From: Bacteroidales bacterium
GTDB lineage: Bacteria; Bacteroidota; Bacteroidia; Bacteroidales; UBA932
Assembly: GCA_017428035.1 (NCBI GenBank)
Contig: JAFRRR010000087.1
Location: 1-64,000 of the forward strand
Reading direction: 5' to 3'
Length of the DNA: 64,000 bases
Position 1 is the first letter of the stretch. The number at the start of each line of letters is the position of its first letter. Both the position numbers and the translations under genes were made by a program. The notes beneath the pieces were generated by a model. The model saw only the letters and a program-made list of their open reading frames with translations, did no database searches and was not told the origin of the DNA. Below, piece by piece: positions 42,588-51,258 of this stretch.

Positions 42588-42962
42588 ATGGAAACAGGTC
42601 TTCTCATATTTCTTATCTGGTTTATGCTTGCAGCCATAGGCGTTGCCGCAAGCATTAAGAAGCGCGCCAAAAAGGTGGACCAGGCCCTGAATCAAAAGGC
42701 AGCAAGGGAAGAAGAGGCCGAGCGACGCATAAGGGAGTTCTACGAGAATATGCGCAGTGACACCCCTTCTATGGAAGAGGAACCTGTTAGCCCTGAAGAA
42801 GAGGCACAGCCCGTCACACCAAGAAAGAGTGAGCCCGCGCCGGCGGCAAAAGCAGCCGCACAGCCCGCCGCAGAGCCGGTAAAGAAAAAAGAAATGGACT
42901 TTGACCCGGAAGAAATGGTGATTTATTCCGAGGTTATGAAGCCGGGCTACGAAAAATATTAG
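42588..42962 (+). CDS. Small single-pass membrane protein of unknown function
   Basis: A 124-residue protein with one N-terminal membrane segment (LLIFLIWFMLAAIGVAA, residues 5-21), a basic patch (KKRAKK), a charged helix (EEEAERRIREFYENM), a Pro/Glu/Ala-rich low-complexity spacer and a conserved-looking ending FDPEEMVIYSEVMKPGYEKY. The N-terminus is probably periplasmic or very short and the bulk cytoplasmic. I have seen similar VIYSE-type endings in Bacteroidota hypothetical proteins, but no function is known to me. It follows ribF by 11 bp. Confidence 0.75.
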   Translation: METGLLIFLIWFMLAAIGVAASIKKRAKKVDQALNQKAAREEEAERRIREFYENMRSDTPSMEEEPVSPEEEAQPVTPRKSEPAPAAKAAAQPAAEPVKKKEMDFDPEEMVIYSEVMKPGYEKY

Positions 42963-42984
42963 CCCCGGTTTCGATTTTTTTTAT

Positions 42985-43054
42985 TATTTTTGTACTGAAT
43001 TAAGAATTGACTGATAGAAGGGTCCCCTTGCAAAGGGGATTCTTTAATTTTTTA
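42985..43054 (+). promoter_or_regulatory. greA promoter and terminator-like leader hairpin
   Basis: A TATTTTTG box at 42985-42992 predicts a transcript start near 43000. The roughly 60-nt leader contains a 7-bp hairpin, tcccctt-gca-aagggga (43023-43039), followed by a U-rich tract (ttctttaatttttta, 43040-43054), resembling an intrinsic terminator just before the greA ATG at 43060. It could end ribF-operon read-through or attenuate greA itself. Confidence 0.6.
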
Positions 43055-43059
43055 TCGAA

Positions 43060-43530
43060 ATGGCAGAAGTACACTATTTGACACAGAAAGGTCTAGACGA
43101 CCTCAAAGCTCAACTTGAAGAGGCAATTGCACAGCGCCCCATTATATCCAAAGCCATCGCAGAGGCCCGCGACAAAGGCGACCTCAGCGAAAACGCAGAA
43201 TACGATGCAGCCCGTGAGGCACAGGGCCTGCTGGAGCTCAAGATAAGCAAGCTGCAGGACACCCTGGCCACCGCAAGGGTCATTGACGAAAGCAAGATCA
43301 ACACCGACACCGTGCAGATGCTCAACAAGGTAAAAATCAAAAACACCGCCAACGGCGCCACAATGGAATACACCATTGTGGGCGAGAGCGAGGCCAACTT
43401 CCGCGAGGGCAAGCTGGCTGTAGGCACCCCCATTGCCAAGGCTCTGCTGGGCCACAAGAAAGGCGATGTGGTGGATGTCCAGGTCCCTTCAGGGCTCATC
43501 AAGTTTGAAATCATTGATATCTCCATATAA
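43060..43530 (+). CDS. greA: Transcription elongation factor GreA
   Basis: Binds the RNA polymerase secondary channel and stimulates cleavage of backtracked transcripts. The 156-residue protein has the N-terminal coiled coil (QLEEAIAQRPIISKAIAEARDKGDLSENAEYDAAREAQG), with the acidic tip residues D and E in DLSENAEYD, and the C-terminal FKBP-like domain ending DVQVPSGLIKFEIIDISI. Normal length. Together with the DksA-like protein at 22672-23064 the window encodes two secondary-channel-type factors. Confidence 0.97.
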   Translation: MAEVHYLTQKGLDDLKAQLEEAIAQRPIISKAIAEARDKGDLSENAEYDAAREAQGLLELKISKLQDTLATARVIDESKINTDTVQMLNKVKIKNTANGATMEYTIVGESEANFREGKLAVGTPIAKALLGHKKGDVVDVQVPSGLIKFEIIDISI

Positions 43531-43536
43531 TTAATT

Positions 43537-43938
43537 ATGGCAACCATTTTTACCAAAATAGCAGCGGGTGAAATCCCGTCATACAAGGTGGCCGAAAGCG
43601 AAGATTTCTACGCTTTCCTGGACATCAACCCCTTGGCAGAAGGCCACACTCTGGTGATTCCCAGAAAGACCGAGGCCGACTATATCTTTGACCTGGACGA
43701 TGAGACCTACGCAGGCCTTACCGCCTTTGCAAAGAAGGTGGCCGTGGCCATCAAGAAGGCCATCCCCTGCAAGCGCGTAGGCGTTGCAGTGCTGGGAATG
43801 GAAGTGCCTCACACCCACATCCATCTGGTGCCGCTGCAGAGCGAGGGCGACCTTAATTTCTCAAACAAGAAAAAGCAGCTTACTCCCGAGAGATTTGCAG
43901 AGATTGCAGCCGCCATTGCAGCCGAATTCAACGACTGA
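43537..43938 (+). CDS. HIT-family nucleotide hydrolase
   Basis: A 133-residue histidine-triad protein with the motif HTHIHLVPL near residue 90 and the typical N-terminus TIFTKIAAGEIPSYKVAE. HIT hydrolases of this group (HinT-like) remove AMP or other groups from nucleoside phosphoramidates. The physiological substrate is unknown. It is 6 bp after greA and 11 bp before the next gene. Confidence 0.94.
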   Translation: MATIFTKIAAGEIPSYKVAESEDFYAFLDINPLAEGHTLVIPRKTEADYIFDLDDETYAGLTAFAKKVAVAIKKAIPCKRVGVAVLGMEVPHTHIHLVPLQSEGDLNFSNKKKQLTPERFAEIAAAIAAEFND

Positions 43939-43949
43939 CACTCACAGCA

Positions 43950-45059
43950 ATGAAAAAAATCATATTATATATTGCGGTACTGCTTCTGGCGTTTGCCTGC
44001 AACAAACCCGCCGCAAAGGTCACCCTTGACCTCAAGGAGGGCACTTCTACAAATGTGGAGCTCTACAAGCTGAACCTGAACCGGCTCAGCTTTGTAGACA
44101 GCCTGAATACCGACAAAAAAGGCCACCTGACCTATAAGATTGCCCTCGCAGACGACACTAATCCCGCCTTTTACTATCTCTACCACAACGCCACCAAACT
44201 GGCCGGAATCGTGGCCAAGGACGGTGACCGCATCAGCGTCACAGCCGACACCCTGGGCCGCTATGAGGTAGAAGGCTCTGAAGACTGCCGACTGCTTAAA
44301 GAGATGGATTCCCGCCTGGCAGAGAACATAGCCAAGATGGAAAAGGTTCTGGCCGAGGCGCCCGAAGACGAGGTCGCCCAGCTGAGCAGGATATATGTGG
44401 ACCACAAGCGGGCCCTCCTGCGCCAGATAATGAGCAATCCTTTCTCCATCACTTCTGCAACAGCCCTGTTCCAGAAGTTCAACGACCAGCTGTATGTGTT
44501 CAGCGAGCCCAATGACGTATATATATTCCAGGCCATAAGGGATTCACTTGCCACTGTATACCCCGGCAGCGAGTATGTAACCGCAGTCACAAAGGCAATA
44601 GACGAGCGCCGCAATATGGATGACCTCAACACCCTGCTTGCAGAGAAGGCCACCGTGGGCGTCCCCGAGATTTCAATGACTGACACCAACGGCCAGACTC
44701 ACAAACTCAGCGAGCTCAGCGGCAAGGTGATTCTGCTGTCTTTCTGGAGCACCGCCCAGAACGAGCACAAGGTCTTCAACCAAGAGTTGTTGCCCCTATA
44801 CGAAAAGTACCACGACCGCGGCTTTGAGATCTATCAGGTTTGCGTAGACGAGAAACCCGTATGGGCCAGCATCGTCCGCAGCCAGAATCTGCCTTGGATA
44901 AGCGTAAACGACGGCCTGGGCATCAACTCTCCCGCAGTTGCCGCCTACAACCTGAATTCCATCCCCACAATGTTTATTATTAGTCGCGAAAGCGACATCC
45001 TGGCCAGGGACATCTACGACCCGGCCGAGATAGAAAAGATAATTCAGAAGAATCTCTAG
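43950..45059 (+). CDS. Thioredoxin-fold (TlpA/AhpC-like) lipoprotein without CxxC
   Basis: A 369-residue lipoprotein with a lipobox ending at LLAFAC (Cys17). The N-terminal half is a DUF4369-like beta domain plus helices; from about residue 230 a thioredoxin-like domain starts (GVPEISMTDTNGQTHKLSELSGKVILLSFWS). Where TlpA proteins have WCxxC this one reads FWSTAQNEHKVF, so it has no redox cysteines. The cis-proline region (LNSIPTMFII) is kept. Such proteins may bind rather than reduce partners. Its last codons overlap the convergent glgB stop. Confidence 0.85.
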   Translation: MKKIILYIAVLLLAFACNKPAAKVTLDLKEGTSTNVELYKLNLNRLSFVDSLNTDKKGHLTYKIALADDTNPAFYYLYHNATKLAGIVAKDGDRISVTADTLGRYEVEGSEDCRLLKEMDSRLAENIAKMEKVLAEAPEDEVAQLSRIYVDHKRALLRQIMSNPFSITSATALFQKFNDQLYVFSEPNDVYIFQAIRDSLATVYPGSEYVTAVTKAIDERRNMDDLNTLLAEKATVGVPEISMTDTNGQTHKLSELSGKVILLSFWSTAQNEHKVFNQELLPLYEKYHDRGFEIYQVCVDEKPVWASIVRSQNLPWISVNDGLGINSPAVAAYNLNSIPTMFIISRESDILARDIYDPAEIEKIIQKNL

Positions 45060-47050
45060 ATCTTCTTGAGCACCAATGCCGTACGGGCAGGGAGATACAG
45101 CTGCAGCAGCTGTTTTCCCTGCCTGTTTGTAAGTGTGGTGTGGGTCACGCTGTCGTCGTTGCGGCAGAAGCCGTCGTACTGCTCGCGGTCGCTGTCCATC
45201 ACCACGCGCCACTTCCCTTCCGGCGCCTCAAAGGCATAATCCGCAAACGAATGCTCCGGATTGAAGTTGAACACAAAGAGGTATTCACCGCGGGTGAACG
45301 CCAACACCTTGGAATAATTGTCCACGCACTTGCATACCGGCCTTACAGAGAGCAGCTTCTCTTTGGCAAACAGGTGAATCATATCCTTGTCAAACTGCTT
45401 CAGGGCCTTGTAGTGCAGGTCGTCCCGGTCGCTTATGCTCCACAGCCGGCGGGCGTGGGCGTATGACCAGCCGTTCCCCTCTCGGGGGAAGTCTATCCAC
45501 TCCGGATGGCCAAACTCGTTGCCCATAAAATTCAGGTAGCCGTTGCCGGCGGTGGCCAGCGTCACCAGACGTATCATTTTGTGCAGGGCAAGTCCGCGGT
45601 CCACAATCTGATTCTTGGTAGCCTTGTCCATAGAGAAATACATCTCCTTGTCTATCAGGCGGAAAATGATGGTCTTGTCGCCCACCAGAGCCTGGTCGTG
45701 ACATTCGGCATAGCTCACCGTGCGCTCGTCCGCGCGTTTGTTGGTGAGTTCCCACCAGAGAGTGTTCATATTCCAGTCGTGGTCGTCCTGCTCTTTTATT
45801 ATCTTGATCCACATATCGGGCACGCCCATACTCATACGGTAGTCAAAGCCCACTCCGCCAGAGGCTATGGGGGCGGCAAGACCGGCCATACCGCTCATAT
45901 CCTCGGCAATGGTTATGGAGTTGGGGTTGATCTCTTTTATAAGCAAATTGGCCAGCGCCAGATAGGTCACGGCATCCTCGTCCACCCCGTCACCGAAATA
46001 CTGCTCGTAAGAGCAGAAGTCGCGCCCAAGGCCGTGGTCCAGATAGAGCATACTGGTGACGCCGTCAAAGCGGAAGCCGTCCAGATGATACTCTTCCATC
46101 CAGAACTTGCAGTTTGACAGCAGGAAAAAGCGAGTCTGGTCTTTGCCATAATCAAAGCAGCGGGAGTCCCAGGCCGGGTGATTTCCGCGGTCGCCGCCGT
46201 GGAAATAGGTGGTGTACGAGCCGTCCAGGCGGCTGAGGCCCTCGTTTTCATTTTTAACGGCGTGGGAATGGACGATGTCCATAATCACCGCGATGCCGTG
46301 GCCGTGGGCCTCGTCTACCAGCGCCTTGAACTCTTCGGGAGTACCGTAACGGCTGGACAGAGCAAAGAAGTTGGAGACCTGATAGCCGAAAGAGCCGTAG
46401 TACGGATGTTCCTGCAGCGCCATTATCTGGATGGTATTGTAGCCCAGATCCACGATTCTGGGCAGCACTTCGCGGCGGAAATATTCAAAACTTGCCACCC
46501 CTTCTTCTTCTGAACTCATACCGATATGCGCCTCGTAGATAAGCGGATTGGCAATCTTGACCGGCTTGCTGTGCTTCCATTTATATGGCTCGGCAGGCTC
46601 CCAGACCTGGGCGGAATAGACCTTGGTTTCGGGGTCCTGAACGCAGCGTGTAGCATATGCGGGAATCCTCTCGCCAAAGCCGCCGGGCCACTCCACAAAC
46701 CACTTGTAGAGGCTTCCGCGCGCAATCTCATCTTTCGGCACTTTAATCTCCCAGTTGCCGCCGCCAACACTCTTCAGGGCATATTTATCGCTCTTTTTCC
46801 AGCCGTTGAAATCGCCCACCAGGAATAATCTGGCCGCCGCCGGGGCCCACTCGCGGAACACCCAGCAGCCGTCTTCTTTATGAAGCGCATAGTAGAGATG
46901 ATTGTTGGCGGCATTGTATAGCGACCCTGCACCTGCAGCAATGGCGTCCCTGGCGGCAATTATCCGCTTTTTACGGGCATCCACGGCGGCTTTGTAGGGA
47001 TTCAGCCACGGGTCGTTGTCATAGAGCATATTGGTGTGCTTGCTGGCCAT
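45056..47050 (-). CDS. glgB: 1,4-alpha-glucan branching enzyme
   Basis: GH13 enzyme that introduces alpha-1,6 branches into glycogen; 664 residues from ATG 47050 (MASKHTNMLYDNDPW), preferred over an upstream TTG that would overlap xseB. The N-terminal CBM48 domain has HLYYALHKEDGCWVFREWAPAAARLFLVGDFNGW, the catalytic barrel has YEAHIGMS, DIVHSHAVKN, DGFRFDGVTSMLY (nucleophile Asp), ITIAEDMSGM (acid Glu) and NFMGNEFGHPEW. The type resembles eukaryotic-style branching enzymes found in Bacteroidota. It completes the glycogen set encoded at 33-41.7 kb although on the opposite strand. Confidence 0.95.
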   Translation of the reverse strand: MASKHTNMLYDNDPWLNPYKAAVDARKKRIIAARDAIAAGAGSLYNAANNHLYYALHKEDGCWVFREWAPAAARLFLVGDFNGWKKSDKYALKSVGGGNWEIKVPKDEIARGSLYKWFVEWPGGFGERIPAYATRCVQDPETKVYSAQVWEPAEPYKWKHSKPVKIANPLIYEAHIGMSSEEEGVASFEYFRREVLPRIVDLGYNTIQIMALQEHPYYGSFGYQVSNFFALSSRYGTPEEFKALVDEAHGHGIAVIMDIVHSHAVKNENEGLSRLDGSYTTYFHGGDRGNHPAWDSRCFDYGKDQTRFFLLSNCKFWMEEYHLDGFRFDGVTSMLYLDHGLGRDFCSYEQYFGDGVDEDAVTYLALANLLIKEINPNSITIAEDMSGMAGLAAPIASGGVGFDYRMSMGVPDMWIKIIKEQDDHDWNMNTLWWELTNKRADERTVSYAECHDQALVGDKTIIFRLIDKEMYFSMDKATKNQIVDRGLALHKMIRLVTLATAGNGYLNFMGNEFGHPEWIDFPREGNGWSYAHARRLWSISDRDDLHYKALKQFDKDMIHLFAKEKLLSVRPVCKCVDNYSKVLAFTRGEYLFVFNFNPEHSFADYAFEAPEGKWRVVMDSDREQYDGFCRNDDSVTHTTLTNRQGKQLLQLYLPARTALVLKKI

Positions 47051-47054
47051 ATCG

Positions 47055-47246
47055 TTATTTTTTGTCAATTATATCAATGAGTTCTTTTTCGGTACCTGCA
47101 AGGCACTGCTTGCAGTATTCCACCAGTTTCATAGCCTCTTCCACCTCTTTCTGGATAGTGTCCAGCGGATGGTCGGGATTCTCTATGGTGGCCACCAACG
47201 CCTCCAGCTTTTCCAGAGCCTCTTTGTATGTGAGTTTTTCTGCCAT
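47055..47246 (-). CDS. xseB: Exodeoxyribonuclease VII small subunit
   Basis: A 63-residue helical protein (LTYKEALEKLEALVATIENPDHPLDTIQKEVEEAMKLVEYCKQCL) matching XseB, which forms the multimeric stalk on XseA. It follows xseA by one base. The glgB start lies 4 bp beyond its stop, so all three share a transcript. Confidence 0.93.
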   Translation of the reverse strand: MAEKLTYKEALEKLEALVATIENPDHPLDTIQKEVEEAMKLVEYCKQCLAGTEKELIDIIDKK

Positions 47247-47247
47247 A

Positions 47248-48417
47248 TTATTTGATTTCTGCTTTTACTTTTCCGTCATTGAACAGTATGGTGATTTCAT
47301 CGCCTTTCTTAAGCTGCGCGGCCTCTGTAACCCGACGGCCGTCTTTGAGAGTTAGGGTGAAGCCCTTGGCCAGGATGGCGGCGGGATTCAGAGCCCCCAC
47401 GCGGTATTCCAGCAGCTGAACCTTGTGCCTGGCCTCGGCCAGTTTTGCGGCGACGGCGGCCCGGATTCGGGACACGCCGGCGTCAAGGCGCTGACGCTGC
47501 TCCCCTGCCTTGGTGCGTACGGCCAGCGAAAGGCGGCCGGAGATGGTCTGCAGCCTGTAATCTTCGTACGCAAAGATATCTATGAAATAATCGGCCAGCG
47601 CTGTGGGGGTTTTCAGGTGCTCGAAGGCAACCATATCGGCCACGTGGGTGTCGCGTTCGTGCCCTATCGCAGTGAGCACCGGGAGCGGGAACTGGGCTAT
47701 GTTCAGCGCCAGAAAGTAATCGTCGAAGCAGGCCAGGTCGGTGGCAGAGCCGCCGCCTCGGAGAATCAGCACCGCATCGAATTCCGACTCCCGGGCCGCT
47801 ATCTGCCCCAGGGCGGCGATTATGCCCTTGGGAGCCTCGGCGCCCTGCAGCGGTGCCGGAAACAGTTCGCTGTAGAAATTGAAACGGTACGGATTGTTGT
47901 GCAGATGCTCCATAAAATCGCCGTAGCCGGCGGCCGTCTGGGCAGATATCACCGCCAGGCGTCGGGGAAGGTCGGCCAGAGGCAGGGAGGCGTTCAGGTC
48001 CATCATCCCCTCTTCTGTGAGGCGGGCGATGGTGCGCTGACGCTCCAGAAAGGCCTCGCCGGCAGTAAAGGACGGGTCGATATCCTCTATAATCAAAGAC
48101 AGGCCGTAAAGCTCTGAGTAATTGACGGTGACCAGGGCCAGCACGGAGATGCCGGCCTCAAGTTCGCGCTCTGCCTCCTGCTGGAACCGCACCGCAAGGC
48201 TGCGGTATCGGTTGCTCCAGATAATGGCGCGCGCCTGTGCCACCAGCGCCCCCGTGAGGGCGTGCTTCTCTATCAGGTCTATGTAGCAGTGACCGCTGCG
48301 GTTCACGCTGAGCTGCTGAATCTCCCCTTTTACCCACACAGAAAGGGGGAAAGCGTCCTCCAGAGCCCCCTTCACAGAGGCCAAAAGTTGCTGCAGTGTG
48401 TATACCGTTTCTTCCAT
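47248..48417 (-). CDS. xseA: Exodeoxyribonuclease VII large subunit
   Basis: A 389-residue catalytic subunit of the single-strand DNA exonuclease. The N-terminal OB-fold (LSVWVKGEIQQLSVNRSGHCYIDLIE), the catalytic region LAVISAQTAAGYGDFMEHL, LILRGGGSATDLACFDDY and TAIGHERDTHVADMVA (family motif) and a C-terminal coiled coil with VGALNPAAILAKGFTLTLKDG are all seen. The Cys-free, slightly short form is usual for Bacteroidota. Confidence 0.95.
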   Translation of the reverse strand: MEETVYTLQQLLASVKGALEDAFPLSVWVKGEIQQLSVNRSGHCYIDLIEKHALTGALVAQARAIIWSNRYRSLAVRFQQEAERELEAGISVLALVTVNYSELYGLSLIIEDIDPSFTAGEAFLERQRTIARLTEEGMMDLNASLPLADLPRRLAVISAQTAAGYGDFMEHLHNNPYRFNFYSELFPAPLQGAEAPKGIIAALGQIAARESEFDAVLILRGGGSATDLACFDDYFLALNIAQFPLPVLTAIGHERDTHVADMVAFEHLKTPTALADYFIDIFAYEDYRLQTISGRLSLAVRTKAGEQRQRLDAGVSRIRAAVAAKLAEARHKVQLLEYRVGALNPAAILAKGFTLTLKDGRRVTEAAQLKKGDEITILFNDGKVKAEIK

Positions 48418-48460
48418 AAAAAATAGGTCAAATAAAGATAAGAAAAATAATAAAATGTTT

Positions 48461-48468
48461 TACATTTG
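48461..48468 (+). promoter_or_regulatory. -7 box two bases upstream of the engB start
   Basis: TACATTTG fits TAnnTTTG and ends 2 bp before the engB ATG. If used, transcription would start at or inside the first codons, so either the transcript is leaderless or an upstream promoter is used. Confidence 0.35.
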
Positions 48469-48470
48469 TA

Positions 48471-49082
48471 ATGATGAAAATCACAAAGGCAGCATATGTC
48501 TCGAGTTCCACCTCGGCCGCCGGGAAACCCACCCCTGCCAGAAGGGAATTCGCCTTTATCGGGCGCTCGAACGTAGGCAAGTCTTCTCTGATTAACTCCC
48601 TCACAGGCAACTCTTCACTGGCCCACACATCTTCCACTCCTGGCAAAACCCAGTGTATAAATCACTTTATCATAAACGACAGCTGGTATCTGGTGGACCT
48701 GCCGGGCTACGGCTATGCCAAAATGTCCAAGCCCCGCCGCGAAAAGCTGTTTGCAATGATAAACGACTACATTGACCACAGCGAAGAGCTTACCCTGCTG
48801 TTCGTGCTGCTGGACAGCCGGCACGAGCTGCTCAAAATAGACCGCGAGTTCCTGATTTCGCTGGGCGAAAGGGGCGTTCCGTTTGCCGTGATACTTACCA
48901 AGTGCGACAAGCTGGGCACCAACGCCCTTGCCACCCGCATCGCCCAGATGAAGTCTGCGCTGGCCCAATACTGGGAGCCTCTGCCGGAGATTTTTGCCAC
49001 CTCATCGGCCAGCGGCGCCGGCCGTGAGCAATTGCTGGACTATATCGGTGGCATACTTAAAGACCTGGATAATAACCAATAA
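48471..49082 (+). CDS. engB: Ribosome biogenesis GTP-binding protein EngB (YihA/YsxC)
   Basis: Essential GTPase in large ribosomal subunit assembly, 203 residues. G1 is GRSNVGKSSLIN, G3 is DLPGYGYAK and G4 is TKCDKLG, with the ATSSASGAG G5 region, all in standard spacing. Two consecutive ATG codons are possible starts; the first is used. The upstream region has a -7 box almost on the start codon. It heads an engB-prs-nadE group of closely spaced genes. Confidence 0.95.
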   Translation: MMKITKAAYVSSSTSAAGKPTPARREFAFIGRSNVGKSSLINSLTGNSSLAHTSSTPGKTQCINHFIINDSWYLVDLPGYGYAKMSKPRREKLFAMINDYIDHSEELTLLFVLLDSRHELLKIDREFLISLGERGVPFAVILTKCDKLGTNALATRIAQMKSALAQYWEPLPEIFATSSASGAGREQLLDYIGGILKDLDNNQ

Positions 49083-49097
49083 TAATATATCTGTACT

Positions 49098-50048
49098 ATG
49101 GAATACGATCACAAGCTAAAGATTTTTTCCTGCCGAAGCAGCAAGTATCTTGCAGAAAAAATCGCCCTTAACCTTGGCGTGGGTCTCGGCAACTCCAAGG
49201 TGACCACCTTCAGCGACGGCGAGTTCCAGCCCGCTTTTGACGAGAGCGTCCGCGGTGCCACCGTCTTTATTGTGCAGAGCACCTTCCCTCCTACAGAGAA
49301 TATCTTTGAGCTGCTGCTTATGATAGATGCAGCCCGCAGGGCCTCTGCCCACAAGGTGATAGCTGTGATTCCCTACTTTGGATGGGCCCGTCAAGACCGC
49401 AAGGACCGTCCCAGGGTCAGCATCGGCGCCAAACTGGTGGCCAACCTGCTGGTTGCCGCCGGCTGCGACCGCGTGATGACCTGCGACCTGCACGCCGACC
49501 AGATCCAGGGTTTCTTCGATGTCCCGGTAGACCACATATACGCCAGCAGCATCTTCCTCCCCTATCTTAGGGACCTCAAGCTGGATAACCTCTCCATCGC
49601 CTCTCCCGATATGGGCGGTGCCAAGAGGGCAAATGCATATTCCCGCATTCTGGGCGTGCCTATGATCATCTGCCACAAATCCCGTGAGAAGCCAAACGTA
49701 GTGGGCTCTATGACAGCCATCGGCGATGTTGAGGGCCGCAACGTGGTTATTGTAGACGATATGGTGGACACCGCCGGCACCATTGCCAAATGTGCCGATA
49801 TGCTTAAGGAAAAGGGCGCCCTCAGCGTCCGTGCCGTCTGCACCCACCCCGTGCTTTCGGGCAGCGCCTACGAGCGCATCAGCCAGTCGGCCATCGAAGA
49901 ATTCATCGTATCCGACACCATTCCCCTGCGTCCCAAGGAGGGCGACGATGTCTCCAAATTCAAAGTGCTGTCCGTGGCCAACATATTTGCCGACATCATC
50001 ACCAAAGTATACAACAACAAACCCATTAGCGACACCTTCATTTTCTAG
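49098..50048 (+). CDS. prs: Ribose-phosphate pyrophosphokinase
   Basis: Makes PRPP from ribose 5-phosphate and ATP for nucleotide, histidine and NAD synthesis. The 316-residue protein has FSCRSSKYLAEKIA, the flexible loop region RQDRKDRPRVSIGAK, the metal site DLHADQIQGFF and the PRPP loop VVIVDDMVDTAGT. It is 15 bp after engB and 3 bp before nadE; PRPP feeds the NAD pathway completed by the latter. Confidence 0.97.
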   Translation: MEYDHKLKIFSCRSSKYLAEKIALNLGVGLGNSKVTTFSDGEFQPAFDESVRGATVFIVQSTFPPTENIFELLLMIDAARRASAHKVIAVIPYFGWARQDRKDRPRVSIGAKLVANLLVAAGCDRVMTCDLHADQIQGFFDVPVDHIYASSIFLPYLRDLKLDNLSIASPDMGGAKRANAYSRILGVPMIICHKSREKPNVVGSMTAIGDVEGRNVVIVDDMVDTAGTIAKCADMLKEKGALSVRAVCTHPVLSGSAYERISQSAIEEFIVSDTIPLRPKEGDDVSKFKVLSVANIFADIITKVYNNKPISDTFIF

Positions 50049-50051
50049 ACT

Positions 50052-50891
50052 ATGATACTGGAACCCAGCCTGCCCATCTCGGAGGTCTATGACATCCTGA
50101 TTAGCAAAATCCGGAACTACTTTGAAGGTGCCGGCCTGTCAAAGGCTGTTCTGGGCCTTTCAGGTGGGGTGGATTCCGCTCTTGTGGCAGCCCTTGCGGC
50201 CGATGCCCTGGGGCCGGAAAATGTCCACGGCATAATGATGCCCAGCGAGTTTTCCACCGGCCACTCGATCACAGATTCCGAAGATCTGGCGGCCAATCTG
50301 GGCATAAGCACAGAGCAGATTCCCATAGGTCCCATATACGACCGGGCAATGGAGTCTATGGCCCGCTTTTTTGAAGACGGCCGCTGGGACACCACCCAGG
50401 AGAATATTCAGGCCCGCATCCGCGGCTTGATACTGATGGCCTACTCCAACCGTTTCAACGCGCTGGTGCTGAACACGTCCAACAAGAGCGAGCTCTCTAC
50501 CGGCTACGGCACCCTATACGGCGACCTGGCCGGAGCCATTATGGTCATCGGTGACCTGTACAAGGTGCAGGTCTATGAACTGTGCCGATATATAAACCGC
50601 AACGGAGAGCGCATCCCGGAGCACATCCTCACCAAAGCCCCTTCTGCAGAGCTCAAGCCCGGGCAGAAAGACAGCGACTCCCTGCCGCCCTACGAGGTGC
50701 TGGACGCCGTGCTCCACGCCCTTAACGAAGAGGGGCTCTCCCCGGAGCAGGTGCTGGAGTCTTTCGAAGACAAGGCTGCCGCCCAGCGCGCCCTGGCGCT
50801 GCGTCGCAAATCCAGTTTCAAGGTGATGCAGGTTCCGCCGGTGCTCACTGTGAGCTCCGCGCCTCTGCTGCCTCCGTTCAAATGTCTGTAG
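50052..50891 (+). CDS. nadE: NAD+ synthetase, ammonia-dependent
   Basis: Amidates deamido-NAD to NAD with ammonia and ATP. The 279-residue length and lack of a nitrilase domain mark the ammonia-dependent type. The P-loop LSGGVDSALVAALAADALG is near residue 35, with NTSNKSELSTGYGTLYGD and APSAELKPGQKDSDSLP further on. The C-terminus (ALALRRKSSFKVMQVPPVL) carries the usual lysine/arginine helix. Confidence 0.96.
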   Translation: MILEPSLPISEVYDILISKIRNYFEGAGLSKAVLGLSGGVDSALVAALAADALGPENVHGIMMPSEFSTGHSITDSEDLAANLGISTEQIPIGPIYDRAMESMARFFEDGRWDTTQENIQARIRGLILMAYSNRFNALVLNTSNKSELSTGYGTLYGDLAGAIMVIGDLYKVQVYELCRYINRNGERIPEHILTKAPSAELKPGQKDSDSLPPYEVLDAVLHALNEEGLSPEQVLESFEDKAAAQRALALRRKSSFKVMQVPPVLTVSSAPLLPPFKCL

Positions 50892-50895
50892 CGCT

Positions 50896-51156
50896 ATGAA
50901 GACCTTTCTGCTGGCTATAGCCCTGGTGGCCCTTTGCGTGTTCGGACTGTGCTTCAACATCATATTCCGCAAAGATGGCAAGTTCCCCGACGGCGAGATT
51001 GCCCACAACAAAGAGCTGCGCAAGCGCGGCATCGTGTGCGCCAAAGAAGAGGAGCTCCGCCTCTGGGGCAAGAAACACCACAAAGCAAACCCCGACTGCG
51101 CCGACCTCGGCTGCACCAGCTGCCGCGGCTGCGAGATTTCCAAAGAAAACGCATAG
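50896..51156 (+). CDS. Small cysteine-containing membrane protein, unknown function
   Basis: An 86-residue protein with one N-terminal membrane segment (FLLAIALVALCVFGLCFNIIF), then a soluble region with IAHNKELRKRGIVCAKEEELRLW and a C-terminal cysteine cluster CADLGCTSCRGC. The four clustered cysteines suggest metal or iron-sulfur binding, somewhat like the NqrM maturation factor of Na+-NQR, but the resemblance is loose. It follows nadE by 4 bp and ends 2 bp before the palindromic element. Confidence 0.7.
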   Translation: MKTFLLAIALVALCVFGLCFNIIFRKDGKFPDGEIAHNKELRKRGIVCAKEEELRLWGKKHHKANPDCADLGCTSCRGCEISKENA

Positions 51157-51158
51157 TT

Positions 51159-51258
51159 CAGCCATTCGCTGCTACGAAAAAACTTCGCTCCGGGCCAGGG
51201 AGAACATAGAACCCCTGTTCCCTACGCGAAGTTTTTTCTGCGCTTATGCGAATGGCTG
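51159..51258. repeat. Palindromic element copy A filling a convergent gap
   Basis: A large inverted repeat between two converging genes (stop codons end at 51156 and 51263). The outer arms cagccattcgc (51159-51169) and gcgaatggctg (51248-51258) pair over 11 bp; the inner arms gaaaaaacttcgc (51176-51188) and gcgaagttttttc (51226-51238) pair over 13 bp. The 37-nt loop (51189-51225) is the exact reverse complement of the loop in copy B and can itself fold (gggagaaca/tgttccc). The A/T tracts on the inner arms give a U-run in either direction, so it probably acts as a two-way terminator. Confidence 0.85.
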
